Source: Tissierellia bacterium (GTDB lineage: Bacteria; Bacillota; Clostridia; Tissierellales; Tissierellaceae). From it: a DNA stretch of 55,734 bases. The stretch is taken from NCBI GenBank assembly GCA_028708575.1, contig JAQVYQ010000004.1, positions 1 to 55,734 on the forward strand, read 5' to 3'. Both the position numbers and the translations under genes were made by a program. The notes below the pieces were generated by a model. It saw only the letters and a program-made list of their open reading frames with translations, was not told where the DNA came from and made no database searches. Positions 7,776 to 17,569 of the stretch are shown piece after piece (positions within the stretch are counted from its first letter, which is position 1; each line of letters starts with the position of its first letter).

Positions 7776-8525
7776 TTATTTGCTACGTTTTAAAGCCCCT
7801 ACTACGCTAGTAACTATTATAATAGCAATTATTGTTTCAGGGATTCCGTTTGTTAAACCTATCCCAAAGATAATTTTTCCTGTAGAAGAAATACTACCAC
7901 CTAATGCTTCTACAAATCTCTCACCATAAAGTACATATACTGATGCTAATACTCCAAATGTATTGGTTAAAGTACCTACGATTGTAGGAATTATTAAATC
8001 ATAAGACGTATTTTTTGGTTTATATAGTGTGAAATAAGCTATAGTAACGCTTGAAAAAATCAATACAATATTAAAAAGTATTGTCCACACACTTCCAGAA
8101 TTAACAATTCCATTATAAACCCCATAAAATAAATATCCAATGATTCCAATCCATATTAAGTATAACAACCACTTAGCCTTTTTGTTCCCAATTCTATTTA
8201 AGAATTTGTAAACATAATATGAAAATATTCCTATCAAAACTCTAGGAATTATTGATACTAGTGGGTTCAAAAAAACAAAAGATACAGGAGTAGGATTGGC
8301 AACAGCTTGATACATACTAAACATACCAAATATTAGCCCTACTAAACCTCCAACTACTGGACCTTCCATAATAGCAGCAATAATTACAGGAATATGCATT
8401 GTAGTTGCTCTTGTAGGACCAATAGGTATAAACCCTAATGGCGTCATACCAAGAACCGCTGAAATTGCACCTAACATCCCTATTATTGCTAATTTTCTAA
8501 TATCTAACTTCTTTTTGCTTTCCAA
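7776..8525 (-). CDS. ECF transporter S component, probably pantothenate (PanT-like)
   Basis: A 249-residue membrane protein with about six to seven hydrophobic segments. The N-terminal region GPTRATTMHIPVIIAAIMEG resembles the substrate-binding S components of the PanT/COG4684 group. The adjacent coaX makes pantothenate the best substrate guess, but this is inferred from context. No EcfA or EcfT gene is present, so it would use a shared energising module encoded elsewhere. The start is TTG with GGAGGG eight bases upstream. The middle loop-rich part (about 120-150) is longer than in compact S components. Confidence 0.75.
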   Translation of the reverse strand: MESKKKLDIRKLAIIGMLGAISAVLGMTPLGFIPIGPTRATTMHIPVIIAAIMEGPVVGGLVGLIFGMFSMYQAVANPTPVSFVFLNPLVSIIPRVLIGIFSYYVYKFLNRIGNKKAKWLLYLIWIGIIGYLFYGVYNGIVNSGSVWTILFNIVLIFSSVTIAYFTLYKPKNTSYDLIIPTIVGTLTNTFGVLASVYVLYGERFVEALGGSISSTGKIIFGIGLTNGIPETIIAIIIVTSVVGALKRSK

Positions 8526-8593
8526 TATAATCCCTCCGCTCTAGTTCCTAATGGATACCAGTCGTATTTGTATGTAGAAGATTATACATTAAT

Positions 8594-9553
8594 TTATTTA
8601 ATATCGCAATAGGAAATTAAACCTTTACATCCTTCTGCGTGTATGATTGCATTTGTTATAGCCATAGACATAACTTCTGCAGCTAGGGTGCCTACAACAT
8701 TTATATCAGATTTAACTTTATTTGTTGCCATAGTGAAGATTGTATCACCATCAGCCATAGTATGTATTGGGTTTATAGATCTAGCATACCCATTATGAGC
8801 CATTTCAGCTATTTTATTGCCCTCTGACTTTGTAAGTATTGCATTGGTTCCAATTACACCTATAGTAGTATTTGTCATAGGCAAACTTATGCCCTCATAT
8901 TCGCCTTTCATTATACTAATTGTATTTAATAATTTTTGATTTTTGTAATCATAAACTCCTGCTATTTGCTTACCAGTTCTAAAATCATATATATCTCCTA
9001 GACTATTTACTGAAACAATAGCAGAAACAACTAAATCACCTAATATAATACTTGCACTGCCTAATCCAGATTTCATTGCGTTTTCAGGTCCTAAAATTTT
9101 TCCTATGGTAGCCCCCATTCCACAACCTATATTACCTTGTGCTTTTTCATTCTCTGTGGCATTTTTAGCAGCTTTATATCCCATTGGAAAATCAGGTCTA
9201 ATTTTATAATTTCCAATATTTAAATCAAAAATAACTGCAGAAGCAACTATTGGAACTCTAGTTACACCTACATCAAATCCTATGTTTTTTTCCTCAAGAT
9301 ATGACATAACTCCAGATGCTGCATCTAAGCCAAAAGCTGACCCGCCCGAAAGAACGATTGCATGAACTTTGTCCACCATTTTTTCGGCTTTAAACAAATC
9401 AGTTTCTCTTGTTCCAGGAGCAGAACCACGTACATCAACTCCTCCGGTTGCTCCCTCCTGGCATATGATTACAGTACATCCTGTCATTCCTTCTTCTGAT
9501 TGACTATGTCCTACTTTAATACCCTCTACATCTGTTATATATCCAGAATACAT
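8594..9553 (-). CDS. P1 family peptidase (DmpA/S58-like)
   Basis: A 319-residue member of the P1/DmpA Ntn-hydrolase family, which self-cleaves to expose a Ser or Thr nucleophile. The conserved N-terminal part is GIKVGHS and GGVDVRGSAPGTRETDLF (about 37-54). LSGGSAFGLDAASG follows. The likely cleavage site is MTNTTIGVIGTNA with Thr229 or Thr230 as nucleophile. Substrate is unknown; characterised relatives are aminopeptidases or amidases of small or beta-amino peptides. The ATG follows TAGGAGGTG. It lies 68 bp upstream of the ECF gene. Confidence 0.85.
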   Translation of the reverse strand: MYSGYITDVEGIKVGHSQSEEGMTGCTVIICQEGATGGVDVRGSAPGTRETDLFKAEKMVDKVHAIVLSGGSAFGLDAASGVMSYLEEKNIGFDVGVTRVPIVASAVIFDLNIGNYKIRPDFPMGYKAAKNATENEKAQGNIGCGMGATIGKILGPENAMKSGLGSASIILGDLVVSAIVSVNSLGDIYDFRTGKQIAGVYDYKNQKLLNTISIMKGEYEGISLPMTNTTIGVIGTNAILTKSEGNKIAEMAHNGYARSINPIHTMADGDTIFTMATNKVKSDINVVGTLAAEVMSMAITNAIIHAEGCKGLISYCDIK

Positions 9554-9598
9554 AAATACACCTCCTATCCATAATCCTACGTCTTATTCACAAATGCT

Positions 9599-9625
9599 AA
9601 AAAGGACGACCTAAGGTCGTCCAAA
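9599..9625 (-). terminator. terminator of the methylmalonyl-CoA operon
   Basis: GGACGACC and GGTCGTCC form a perfect 8-bp stem with a 3-nt loop, followed on the minus strand by TTTTTAG. It lies between mmdC and the P1 peptidase. Confidence 0.85.
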
Positions 9626-9679
9626 TAGTTTTAAATTATGGTGTAGCCATACTACTGGTATGAATCGCGTATTGTTTCT

Positions 9680-10087
9680 CTATCCTATTACTACTAATTT
9701 ATCGCCTGTATCAACACTGCTTCCAGCACTTGTAGCTATTGATACTACTCTCCCACTACTTGGAGCCAATATTTCATTTTCCATTTTCATTGCTTCCAGA
9801 ATTAATAGAATATCTCCAGCCTTTACGTCTTGGCCTTCTTTTACTTCAATTCTTAATATAGTTCCTGGCATTGGGGATTCAACAACTTCTTGACCAGCTG
9901 ATACTGCAACTTCTTTTGCAGGAGCTGGAGCTGGTGCTGGAGCTGGAGCTGCAGCAGGTATTGGTGCTGCAGCTGCCGGAGCTGGAGCTGCTGCTAGTTG
10001 AGCTGATTGTCTAACACCATCTTTAACTTCTTCAACTTCTACCTCGTAGGAGTTCCCATTAACATTTATCATAAATTTTTTCATCAT
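9680..10087 (-). CDS. mmdC: methylmalonyl-CoA decarboxylase gamma subunit (biotin carrier)
   Basis: 135 residues. A short N-terminal region is followed by a flexible Ala/Pro linker (about 31-58) and a biotinyl domain with the lysine in EAMKMENE (K101). The biotin carries CO2 from the carboxyltransferase to the membrane decarboxylase. The linker codons make a locally GC-rich run (about 9905-10010) unlike the AT-rich surroundings. It is the last gene of the operon, 15 bp after mmdE, and is followed by a strong terminator. Assignment to the Na+-pumping methylmalonyl-CoA enzyme rather than oxaloacetate decarboxylase rests on the adjacent mmdA, mutase and epimerase. Confidence 0.93.
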   Translation of the reverse strand: MMKKFMINVNGNSYEVEVEEVKDGVRQSAQLAAAPAPAAAAPIPAAAPAPAPAPAPAKEVAVSAGQEVVESPMPGTILRIEVKEGQDVKAGDILLILEAMKMENEILAPSSGRVVSIATSAGSSVDTGDKLVVIG

Positions 10088-10102
10088 ATTACCTCCAAAG
10101 TA

Positions 10103-10321
10103 TTAAAATTTACCAAATAATCCTTCTATTTTCGCCATCCTATTCCATTGGCTATCATATTGTGGGGCTCTTCTTATGCTTTTAATATTTATTTCAGGTA
10201 TACCAGCACCAATACTAGCAGCTATTGCTGCAGCAATGATAGAAACTAACTCTTCATTATTCTCTTGAGATAAAACTTTTTCATCTTCATAGACTGTTTT
10301 ATTCTTAAATAAATTAAACAT
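10103..10321 (-). CDS. mmdE: methylmalonyl-CoA decarboxylase epsilon-like small subunit
   Basis: 72 residues without a membrane segment. The C-terminal part ELVSIIAAAIAASIGAGI...IKSIRRAP parallels the delta subunit at 16652-17017 ([18 protein letters not shown]...IRTIRRVS). In Veillonella the epsilon subunit is likewise related to the delta C-terminus and helps stabilise the complex. The N-terminal 20 residues are charged and unrelated to delta. The ATG follows GAGGGGTG. It sits between mmdA and mmdC with short gaps, consistent with a structural subunit. Confidence 0.8.
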   Translation of the reverse strand: MFNLFKNKTVYEDEKVLSQENNEELVSIIAAAIAASIGAGIPEINIKSIRRAPQYDSQWNRMAKIEGLFGKF

Positions 10322-10341
10322 TTTACACCCCTCTTAATAAT

Positions 10342-11883
10342 CTATAGTGGCGCATTTCCATGCTTTTTACTAGGTCTACTTTCTCGTTTTGTCTCAAGCA
10401 TATCAAATGCTGAAATAATTCTTGGTCTTGTAATGCTTGGTACTATTACATCATCTATAAAGCCTCTTTGTGCAGCTATATATGGATTTGCTACTGTATC
10501 TTTATATTCCTCTATTTTTTCTAGCCTAGTTGCTGCTGGATCATCTGATTCTGAAATTTCATTTTTAAACACTATATTTGCAGCTCCACCTGGTCCCATA
10601 ACTGCAATTTCTGCATTAGGCCAAGCATATACTTGGTCTGCTCCCAAATCCTTGGAACACATAGCTAAATAAGAACCACCATAAGCTTTTCTCAGTATTA
10701 AAGTAACCTTTGGTACTGTTGCTTCACTATAAGCATATAACATTTTTGCACCATGTCTTATTATACCACCAAACTCTTGATTTGTACCTGGTAAGAATCC
10801 TGGTACGTCTACTAAATTTAACAATGGTATATTAAATGCATCGCATGTTCTTATAAATCTACCTGCCTTATCTGATGCATTGATGTCTAAGCATCCTGCC
10901 AATACATTAGGCTGATTAGCTATTACACCTATTGATTTTCCATTTAGTCTTATAAATCCTGTTATTATGTTCTGCGCATATGAAGATTGTACTTCAAAGA
11001 ATGAACCCTTATCCGCTAAACTATTTATTACTTCCTTCACATCATAAGGTTTATTTGGATTATCTGGTATTATTTCATTTAATTCTTCTTCAACTCTATT
11101 TATATCATCTTGAGATTCATAAACAGGAGCTTCTTCTAAATTGTTTGAAGGTAAATATGATAACAATAATTTAATTCTTTCGATACATTCCTCTTCAGTC
11201 TTATCCATAAAGTGAGCTACTCCACTAATTTTATTATGAGTTTCAGCACCACCTAGTTCTTCTTGAGTCACGTCTTCTCCTGTAACTGATTTTATAACTT
11301 GAGGTCCTGTTACAAACATATTACTAGTTTTATCTACCATAAGAACGAAATCAGTTAGTGCTGGTGAATATACCGCACCTCCTGCACATGGTCCCATAAT
11401 TACAGAAATTTGAGGAATTACACCTGATGAAATAGTATTATTGTAGAATATCTTGCCGTATCCAGAAAGAGCATCTACACCTTCTTGGATTCTTGCGCCA
11501 CCCGAGTCATTCATGCCTATTATAGGTGCACCCATTTTCAATGCCATTTCTTGCATTTTTACAATCTTTGCAGCATGCATTTCACCAAGGGAACCGCCTA
11601 CTACAGTAAAATCTTGAGCATAAACAAATACTAGTCTTCCATCTACTGTACCGTATCCTGTTACAACACCATCTGCTGGAGCTTCTAAACTAGAAGTTCC
11701 AAAGTTTGTTGATCTATGCTTTACATACTTATCAACCTCAATAAAACTTCCTTCATCTAATAATAAACTTATTCTCTCCCTAGCAGTCAATTTGCCTTTT
11801 TCATGTTGCTTGTCAATTCTTGCTTGACCACCACCAAGCTCGATTTTGCTACTTTCTTCTAAGAGCTTTTCTATTTTACTCAT
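10342..11883 (-). CDS. mmdA: methylmalonyl-CoA decarboxylase alpha subunit (carboxyltransferase)
   Basis: 513 residues of the acyl-CoA carboxyltransferase fold, which transfers the carboxyl group of methylmalonyl-CoA to biotin. The two crotonase-like halves are visible. The N-terminal half has [15 protein letters not shown] and [19 protein letters not shown]. The C-terminal half has [31 protein letters not shown] and [13 protein letters not shown]. Length matches MmdA/PccB-type subunits. The ATG follows AAGGAGG. Its operon position between mce and the biotin carrier supports a decarboxylase rather than a propionyl-CoA carboxylase, since no biotin carboxylase is present. Confidence 0.95.
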   Translation of the reverse strand: MSKIEKLLEESSKIELGGGQARIDKQHEKGKLTARERISLLLDEGSFIEVDKYVKHRSTNFGTSSLEAPADGVVTGYGTVDGRLVFVYAQDFTVVGGSLGEMHAAKIVKMQEMALKMGAPIIGMNDSGGARIQEGVDALSGYGKIFYNNTISSGVIPQISVIMGPCAGGAVYSPALTDFVLMVDKTSNMFVTGPQVIKSVTGEDVTQEELGGAETHNKISGVAHFMDKTEEECIERIKLLLSYLPSNNLEEAPVYESQDDINRVEEELNEIIPDNPNKPYDVKEVINSLADKGSFFEVQSSYAQNIITGFIRLNGKSIGVIANQPNVLAGCLDINASDKAGRFIRTCDAFNIPLLNLVDVPGFLPGTNQEFGGIIRHGAKMLYAYSEATVPKVTLILRKAYGGSYLAMCSKDLGADQVYAWPNAEIAVMGPGGAANIVFKNEISESDDPAATRLEKIEEYKDTVANPYIAAQRGFIDDVIVPSITRPRIISAFDMLETKRESRPSKKHGNAPL

Positions 11884-11901
11884 AAACTTGCCTCCTTATT
11901 T

Positions 11902-12303
11902 CTAGTCTCTTTGACAGATTTCTATTAAAACACCATGAGTTGACTTTGGATGCAAGAAAGCAATCATAGCACCGCCAGCACCCTTCCTTGGTTTTTCATC
12001 TATTAATCTAATCCCTTTGGATTTTAATTCCTCTAAAGCTTTTTCAATATCATCAACTTTAAAAGCTATATGCTGAATTCCTTCGCCTCTTTTTTCTATA
12101 TGTCTAGCAATAGGACCATCTTCACTAGTTGATTCTAATAATTCTATCTCAGTATCTCCAATTGGTAAAAATGCTGTCTTAACCTTTTGGTCTTCAACAA
12201 CTTCTGTTTCAACACATTTTATGCCTAATACATCTTCATAAAACTTTAAAGCTTCATCTAAGTCTTTAACAGCAATTCCTAAATGATCTATTTTATTAAC
12301 CAT
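11902..12303 (-). CDS. mce: methylmalonyl-CoA epimerase
   Basis: 133 residues of the VOC (glyoxalase) fold, interconverting the (R) and (S) epimers of methylmalonyl-CoA so that mutase and decarboxylase can share the substrate. Metal-binding candidates are His7 in [11 protein letters not shown], a His in [11 protein letters not shown] (about 97) and the Glu in VLIEICQ near the end. The ATG follows GGGGG. It lies 25 bp after meaB. Confidence 0.95.
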   Translation of the reverse strand: MVNKIDHLGIAVKDLDEALKFYEDVLGIKCVETEVVEDQKVKTAFLPIGDTEIELLESTSEDGPIARHIEKRGEGIQHIAFKVDDIEKALEELKSKGIRLIDEKPRKGAGGAMIAFLHPKSTHGVLIEICQRD

Positions 12304-12327
12304 AGTTACCCCCTTTCCCGAAACTAA

Positions 12328-13260
12328 CTATCTAATTAACTCAATAATCTTATCTTTTGCACTATAAGGGTCTATTGTGCCAAGAGTAATTTGTTTTGAT
12401 AAATTATCTAGTAAATCTTCTTTAACAGATCTTTCTACGATTATTTCCATCAATTCATTTTCTACCAGTTTTAACAATTGAAGCTTATTGTTTCTAGTTC
12501 TTCTCTCTTCTAATCTATTATTATTTTCAAGATAATTCCTATGTTCTTCTAATTTTTTAACTAGTTCATCTATACCTTCATTCTTAATGGCAGAAACTTT
12601 AATTACTGGCGCTCTATAATCCTTCTTTTCATTTAAATCTAGATTCATTTCAATTTCCATTTTAGTTTTGTCGGCACCATCTAAATCAGATTTATTGATT
12701 GCAAATACATCTGCAATTTCCATGATTCCTGCCTTAATTGCTTGAATATCATCACCAGTATTTGGAGTCGTAACCATAAGAACTGTATCAGCCATCTTTA
12801 CTATATCTATTTCAGACTGCCCTACTCCTACAGTTTCTATAAATATATAGTCACAACCATAAATATCTAGAACTTTTACTGCACTCCATGTTGCTCTTGA
12901 TATTCCACCTAAAGAACCTCTTGTACCCATGCTACGAATAAAGACTTCCTTATCCAAAGCCAAATCATTCATTCTAATTCTATCCCCTAGAATAGCTCCA
13001 CCGGTAAATGGACTAGTTGGGTCAATTGCTAAAATTCCAATTTTTTTATTCTTTTTCCTTAACTCTTTTGTCAACCTATCTGTTAATGTTGACTTACCAC
13101 TACCTGGAGAGCCAGTAATACCAATTACATAAGTATTTCCCGTTCTATTATATAGTTTTTTTATTAAATCAATTGCTTCTTTGTCATTATTTTCTAACAT
13201 AGAGATTAGTCTTGCGCATGCTCTCTTATGGCCCTCTAATAGCTTCTCTTCAATGTTCAA
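12328..13260 (-). CDS. meaB: methylmalonyl-CoA mutase-associated GTPase MeaB
   Basis: A G3E-family GTPase that gates delivery of adenosylcobalamin and protects the mutase from inactivation. The Walker A motif is GSPGSGKST (about residues 50-58). IAIDPTSPFTGGAILGDR, the ETVGVGQSE switch region and NKSD for guanine specificity follow. The C-terminal helices include a dimerisation arm. I place the start at TTG 13260 (310 aa) because AGGCGGTG lies eight bases before it. An upstream in-frame GTG at 13269 overlaps that site. It follows the B12-binding subunit by only a few bases. Confidence 0.93.
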   Translation of the reverse strand: MNIEEKLLEGHKRACARLISMLENNDKEAIDLIKKLYNRTGNTYVIGITGSPGSGKSTLTDRLTKELRKKNKKIGILAIDPTSPFTGGAILGDRIRMNDLALDKEVFIRSMGTRGSLGGISRATWSAVKVLDIYGCDYIFIETVGVGQSEIDIVKMADTVLMVTTPNTGDDIQAIKAGIMEIADVFAINKSDLDGADKTKMEIEMNLDLNEKKDYRAPVIKVSAIKNEGIDELVKKLEEHRNYLENNNRLEERRTRNNKLQLLKLVENELMEIIVERSVKEDLLDNLSKQITLGTIDPYSAKDKIIELIR

Positions 13261-13272
13261 TAATAACACCGC

Positions 13273-13671
13273 CTATTTTCTTTTTAAATGAGTTTCTATA
13301 TATCCTACAATATCCTTTGTTGATGAACCTGGTGTATATATAGCTTCAACTCCTGCTTCAATAAGCCCTTGTATATCATCTTCAGGTATTACTCCACCGC
13401 CAATTACCAAGCAATCATCTACACCTTCATCTTTCAAAAGATTAACCACCTTAGGAAATAGGTGATTGTGAGCTCCTGATAAGACACTTAATGCTACAAC
13501 ATCAGCGTCTTCTTGAACCGCAGCAGCTACAATCTGTTCTGGAGTTTGTCTTAAACCTGTATATATAACTTCCATACCAGCATCTCTTAGTGCTCTGGCA
13601 ATGACCTTAGCTCCTCTATCATGTCCGTCTAACCCTGGTTTAGCAACTAATACTCTAATAGGTCTATCCAT
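13273..13671 (-). CDS. mcmA2: methylmalonyl-CoA mutase, B12-binding small subunit
   Basis: A 132-residue cobalamin-binding domain with the base-off signature LDGHDRG (His17 ligates cobalt in place of dimethylbenzimidazole). ALSVLSGAH and the GGGVIPEDD loop follow. It is the free-standing counterpart of the C-terminal domain of single-chain mutases, an arrangement common in archaea and some Firmicutes. The ATG follows AGGAGGAAGG. It lies 17 bp after the catalytic subunit, so both are made together. Confidence 0.93.
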   Translation of the reverse strand: MDRPIRVLVAKPGLDGHDRGAKVIARALRDAGMEVIYTGLRQTPEQIVAAAVQEDADVVALSVLSGAHNHLFPKVVNLLKDEGVDDCLVIGGGVIPEDDIQGLIEAGVEAIYTPGSSTKDIVGYIETHLKRK

Positions 13672-13688
13672 TTTCCTTCCTCCTAACT

Positions 13689-15368
13689 CTATAATATTAC
13701 AGTTTGTTCATATTCTCCAAATACTTCTCTTAACACATCACAGATTTCACCTAATGTCGCATAAGCCATAACTGCATCTATAATGTATGGCATTAAATTA
13801 GCATCTGTAGCAGCTTTTGATTTTAAAGTATTTAGTGTATTATCAACTAGCTCGTTGTCTCTTTCTGCTCTTAATTTAGAAAGTTTTTCCCTTTGAGATG
13901 CTTCCACTGCTGGATCAACTTTTAGTAAATCCTTTTTGCCTTCTTCTTCAACAACAAATTTATTAACACCTACAACTACTTTTTCATTATTTTCAACTGC
14001 CATTTGATGTTGATATGCAGCATTTTGAATTTCTTTTTGGATATAACCGTTAGCAATAGCTTTTGGTGCACCTCCAAGATTATCAATAGTTTCAATATAT
14101 TTAGAAGCTTCTTCTTCTATTCTGTCAGTTAAACTTTCAATATAATATGAACCTGCTAATGGGTCTATAGTCTCAGATATACCTGACTCATAAGCTGCTA
14201 TTTGTTGTGTTCTTAATGCAATTCTTACAGAATCTTCAGTAGGTAATGCTAAAGCCTCATCTCTAGAGTTAGTGTGTAAACTTTGTGTTCCACCTAATAC
14301 AGCAGCTAAAGTTTGAATAGCAACTCTTACAATATTGTTATCAGGTTGTTGTGCGGTTAATGTTGAACCTGCCGTTTGAGTATGGAATTTTAGAGCCATT
14401 GATTTTGGATCTTTAGCCTTAAATCTATCTTTCATAATCTTTGCCCACAATCTTCTTGCAGCTCTAAACTTAGCCACTTCTTCTAATAAGTCATTATGAG
14501 AATTAAAGAAGAATGAAAGTCTTGGAGCGAATTCATCCACATCTAAGCCAGCATCAATAGCAGCATCTACATATGCAATACCATCAGCTAAGGTAAATGC
14601 AACTTCTTGAACTGCAGTAGAGCCAGCTTCTCTAATGTGATAACCACTAATACTGATCGTATTCCATTTTGGAACTTCTTTTGAACAATACTCGAATATA
14701 TTTGTGATAAGTCTCATAGAAGGTTCTGGTGGATAAATATAAGTCCCACGAGCAATATATTCTTTTAGTATATCATTTTGGATTGTACCATTTAATTTAT
14801 CTGCCGTTACACCTTGTTTTTCTGCAACAGCTATATACATAGCAAGTAATATACTTGCAGGAGCGTTAATAGTCATAGAAGTACTTACCTTATCCAATGG
14901 AATACCATCAAATAGAATCTCCATGTCCTTTAATGAATCTATAGCAACACCAACTTTACCTACTTCTCCTTCTGAAATTGGATTGTCTGAATCATATCCA
15001 ATTTGTGTAGGTAAATCAAAGGCGATAGATAATCCAGTTTGTCCTTGTTCCAACAAATACTTGTATCTGGCATTTGATTCCTCTGCATTACCAAATCCAG
15101 CATACTGTCTCATTGTCCACAATCTACCTCTATACATAGTAGGTTGAACCCCTCTAGTATATGGATATTCTCCTGGAAAGCCTAAATCTTCATTATATTC
15201 AATATCTGCTGTGTCTAAAGGAGTATACAATCTCTTTACCTTGTCACCTGAACCAGTTGTAAATTCTTCCTTCCTTTCAGGGAATCTGCTAATAGCTTTT
15301 TCAACTTTATTTTTATTCCATGAATCAAAATTTTTGCTTAGTTCATTTAGTTTATTGTCATCGAACAT
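13689..15368 (-). CDS. mcmA1: methylmalonyl-CoA mutase, catalytic large subunit
   Basis: A 559-residue TIM-barrel subunit that rearranges succinyl-CoA and methylmalonyl-CoA by radical chemistry. Conserved stretches are [49 protein letters not shown] and [20 protein letters not shown]. The CoA-binding channel lies in the barrel N-terminus ([20 protein letters not shown]). It lacks its own B12 domain, supplied by the next gene. The ATG follows AAGGAGG. A 129-bp gap separates it from mmdB; no terminator is visible there, so it is probably part of the same transcript. Confidence 0.95.
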   Translation of the reverse strand: MFDDNKLNELSKNFDSWNKNKVEKAISRFPERKEEFTTGSGDKVKRLYTPLDTADIEYNEDLGFPGEYPYTRGVQPTMYRGRLWTMRQYAGFGNAEESNARYKYLLEQGQTGLSIAFDLPTQIGYDSDNPISEGEVGKVGVAIDSLKDMEILFDGIPLDKVSTSMTINAPASILLAMYIAVAEKQGVTADKLNGTIQNDILKEYIARGTYIYPPEPSMRLITNIFEYCSKEVPKWNTISISGYHIREAGSTAVQEVAFTLADGIAYVDAAIDAGLDVDEFAPRLSFFFNSHNDLLEEVAKFRAARRLWAKIMKDRFKAKDPKSMALKFHTQTAGSTLTAQQPDNNIVRVAIQTLAAVLGGTQSLHTNSRDEALALPTEDSVRIALRTQQIAAYESGISETIDPLAGSYYIESLTDRIEEEASKYIETIDNLGGAPKAIANGYIQKEIQNAAYQHQMAVENNEKVVVGVNKFVVEEEGKKDLLKVDPAVEASQREKLSKLRAERDNELVDNTLNTLKSKAATDANLMPYIIDAVMAYATLGEICDVLREVFGEYEQTVIL

Positions 15369-15497
15369 TATTTAACCTCCTTATATATACCAGTACATAA
15401 TTATAGAATGTTAGGCATCACTATGAAATTACAATATTCTTATCATAAAAAATAAGTTTTGAATAAAAATTACCTAATCTATATATATTATTAATAC

Positions 15498-16634
15498 CTA
15501 ACCAAAGAAATTCAACAATAAACCTGCTGCTACTGCTGAACCAATTACACCTGCTACATTTGGTCCCATTGCATGCATTAGTAGGAAGTTTTTAGGATTA
15601 GCTTCCTGTCCGACTTTCTGACTAACTCTAGCAGCCATTGGGACTGCAGATACTCCAGCAGATCCAATTAGAGGATTTATTTTCCCGCCAGTTGCTTTAC
15701 ACATTACTTTACCAAATAATACTCCACTAGCTGTGCCTAGACTAAATGCTATTAAGCCTAAAGCTATTATTTTTAACGTATCTGGTGAAAGAAAAGTTTG
15801 TGCATTTGCGGTGGCTCCTACTGTTACTCCTAAAAATATTGTTACTATATTCATTAACTCATTTTGAGCAGTTTTAGATAGTCTATCTGTTGATCCTGTT
15901 TCTCTTAATAAATTCCCAAGCATTAGCATTCCTATTAAGGATGCTGCTGATGGTAACAATAAGGATACTAGTACTGTAACTACTATAGGAAAAATAATTT
16001 TTTCCTTTTTAGTAACTGGTCTTAATTGTTCCATTACTATTTCTCTTTCTTCTTTTGTAGTAAGAGCCTTCATAATTGGTGGTTGAATTAATGGTACTAA
16101 GGCCATATATGAATATGCTGCTACTGCTATAGGGCCTAAAAGATGAGGCGCTAATTTAGATGTTATAAATAATGCCGTTGGTCCATCTGCTCCACCTATT
16201 ATTCCTATACTTGCTGATTCCTGAGCCGTAAATCCTAAGGCTATTGCCCCAATAAATGTAGCAAATATACCTACTTGTGCTGCTGCACCTAATAATATAC
16301 TCTTTGGATTTGCTATTAGTGGTCCAAAGTCAGTCATGGCACCTACACCGAGGAATATAAGTGGTGGATAAATTCCTAGCTTAACACCTTGATATAAATA
16401 ATATAGTAGTCCGCCTATTTGTCCATCTTCTGGTGCTGCCATAAGGCCTGCCAGAGGTATATTTGCTAAAAGCATTCCAAAAGCTATAGGAACTAATAAT
16501 AATGGCTCAAATTCTTTTACTATTGCCAAATATAATAATACAAAACTAGTTAATAGCATTATCGTTTGCCCAATTGTAATGTTTGCAAAGCCTGTACTTT
16601 GCAAGAATTCAACAAATACTTCAGATAAATTCAT
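15498..16634 (-). CDS. mmdB: Na+-translocating decarboxylase beta subunit
   Basis: A 378-residue integral membrane protein of the OadB/MmdB family, with about ten hydrophobic segments. It decarboxylates carboxybiotin and exports Na+. The hallmark [20 protein letters not shown] contains Asp150, matching the essential Na+-site aspartate of the family. [16 protein letters not shown] and the [19 protein letters not shown] end are also conserved. The ATG follows AAAGGAAG. It is second in the operon, directly after mmdD. Confidence 0.95.
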   Translation of the reverse strand: MNLSEVFVEFLQSTGFANITIGQTIMLLTSFVLLYLAIVKEFEPLLLVPIAFGMLLANIPLAGLMAAPEDGQIGGLLYYLYQGVKLGIYPPLIFLGVGAMTDFGPLIANPKSILLGAAAQVGIFATFIGAIALGFTAQESASIGIIGGADGPTALFITSKLAPHLLGPIAVAAYSYMALVPLIQPPIMKALTTKEEREIVMEQLRPVTKKEKIIFPIVVTVLVSLLLPSAASLIGMLMLGNLLRETGSTDRLSKTAQNELMNIVTIFLGVTVGATANAQTFLSPDTLKIIALGLIAFSLGTASGVLFGKVMCKATGGKINPLIGSAGVSAVPMAARVSQKVGQEANPKNFLLMHAMGPNVAGVIGSAVAAGLLLNFFG

Positions 16635-16651
16635 GTCTATCTTCCTTTCGT

Positions 16652-17017
16652 CTATAATTTTCCATATAGTTGTTCTTGTCTATTAGTTACACTCCATGGA
16701 GTTAAGCTTTGTGAAACTCTTCTTATAGTTCTAATATTGATGTCCTGAGTATTAACTCCTAGATTTGCGGCAATAGCTGCTGCTATTACTGCTACTAACT
16801 CCTGACTATTATCTGTTGTTTGTACAACCTCTACTTGTTCATTCCTAGTTACTGTTACTTCTGGTTGAACATTAAGAGCAACTTTTTTTTTATCCTCTGT
16901 AGACAATAGTCTAATCCAATTTATTATTACAGCTATAACAAGTAATGATGTAAATACTACTAACATGCTAAAAACTGTAACAATTAAACTATCAATGAAA
17001 CTGATTTCTGTTATCAT
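16652..17017 (-). CDS. mmdD: methylmalonyl-CoA decarboxylase delta subunit (OadG-like)
   Basis: 121 residues. One N-terminal membrane helix (about 8-33) is followed by a polar linker and a C-terminal [15 protein letters not shown] helix with the conserved IRTIRRVS and W motifs. The family anchors the soluble carboxyltransferase to the beta subunit. The ATG follows GAGGGGTG. It is the first gene of the nine-gene operon. The C-terminus is closely matched by the small mmdE product, pointing to an internal duplication. Confidence 0.9.
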   Translation of the reverse strand: MITEISFIDSLIVTVFSMLVVFTSLLVIAVIINWIRLLSTEDKKKVALNVQPEVTVTRNEQVEVVQTTDNSQELVAVIAAAIAANLGVNTQDINIRTIRRVSQSLTPWSVTNRQEQLYGKL

Positions 17018-17067
17018 TTATTTCACCCCTCTTTTAGTAATTTAATAGATATATACATAGAACCAAA

Positions 17068-17244
17068 CCATAGTTCTGACAAACTGAGGTTACTGAAAAA
17101 GATTATTCACTATCCTGTCATTCAAATGTCTAACTAAAGAATCCTTTTATTTCAAAACATTCAAGATCCTTGGCTTACTCAACCCCAAGGGGTAGACGGC
17201 TAGATGACAAAACAGGGTTTTTCAGTGGCCTAGAAAAACTATGG
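17068..17244. repeat. nested palindromic element upstream of the methylmalonyl operon
   Basis: About 177 bp. Outer ends read CCATAGTT with ACTGAAAAA inside on both strands. An inner pair CCTGTCATT / GATGACAAAACAGG and a central GATCCTTGG segment are nested. The GATTCTT/TGTCATTC wording recurs at 21654, 40738 and 48514. The left end contributes a minus-strand TTGTCA (17082-17077) placed where a -35 box for mmdD could be, but no convincing -10 follows. The rest of the 550-bp gap (17245-17500) is AT-rich, with one small dyad at 17312-17329. Confidence 0.6.
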
Positions 17245-17501
17245 ATTTTTTACTCATAAACTCAATTTTAACTATTAAAGGTAATTTTGAGTTACTTATT
17301 AATAAATTAAGACTATCCTTAAGAATAGTATAAGTATATATTATCATAGAGAAGACTTTATATGTTGCTATTTTTACAGGTTGCTATGAAATATTAGAAT
17401 ATATCAAATATTATATTTTCATATGCCAAGAGTCAATATTTATTTATACATCAAGCAACTTCAATCTTCACAATTGATTATCTGAAATAATTGAAATTTA
17501 T

Positions 17502-17553
17502 GAAAAAAGATTCCATAGTAATAGACATACCCAATTGCCTATCTATAGAATCC
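17502..17553 (-). terminator. terminator of ftsH
   Basis: Minus strand: GATTCTATAG pairs with CTATGGAATC (one mismatch), followed by TTTTTTC. It begins 17 bp after the ftsH stop. Confidence 0.65.
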
Positions 17554-17569
17554 TTTTTACATCTAATTT

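Noticed and set aside
8526..8593. Riboswitch before the ECF S component
   Set aside because: The 68-bp gap is too short for known vitamin riboswitches and shows no conserved structure.
17200..17245. Possible cobalamin riboswitch (GCCACTG on the minus strand) upstream of the B12-dependent operon
   Set aside because: Only the short word matches; the other conserved B12-box segments and core stems are missing, and the word belongs to the palindromic repeat arm.
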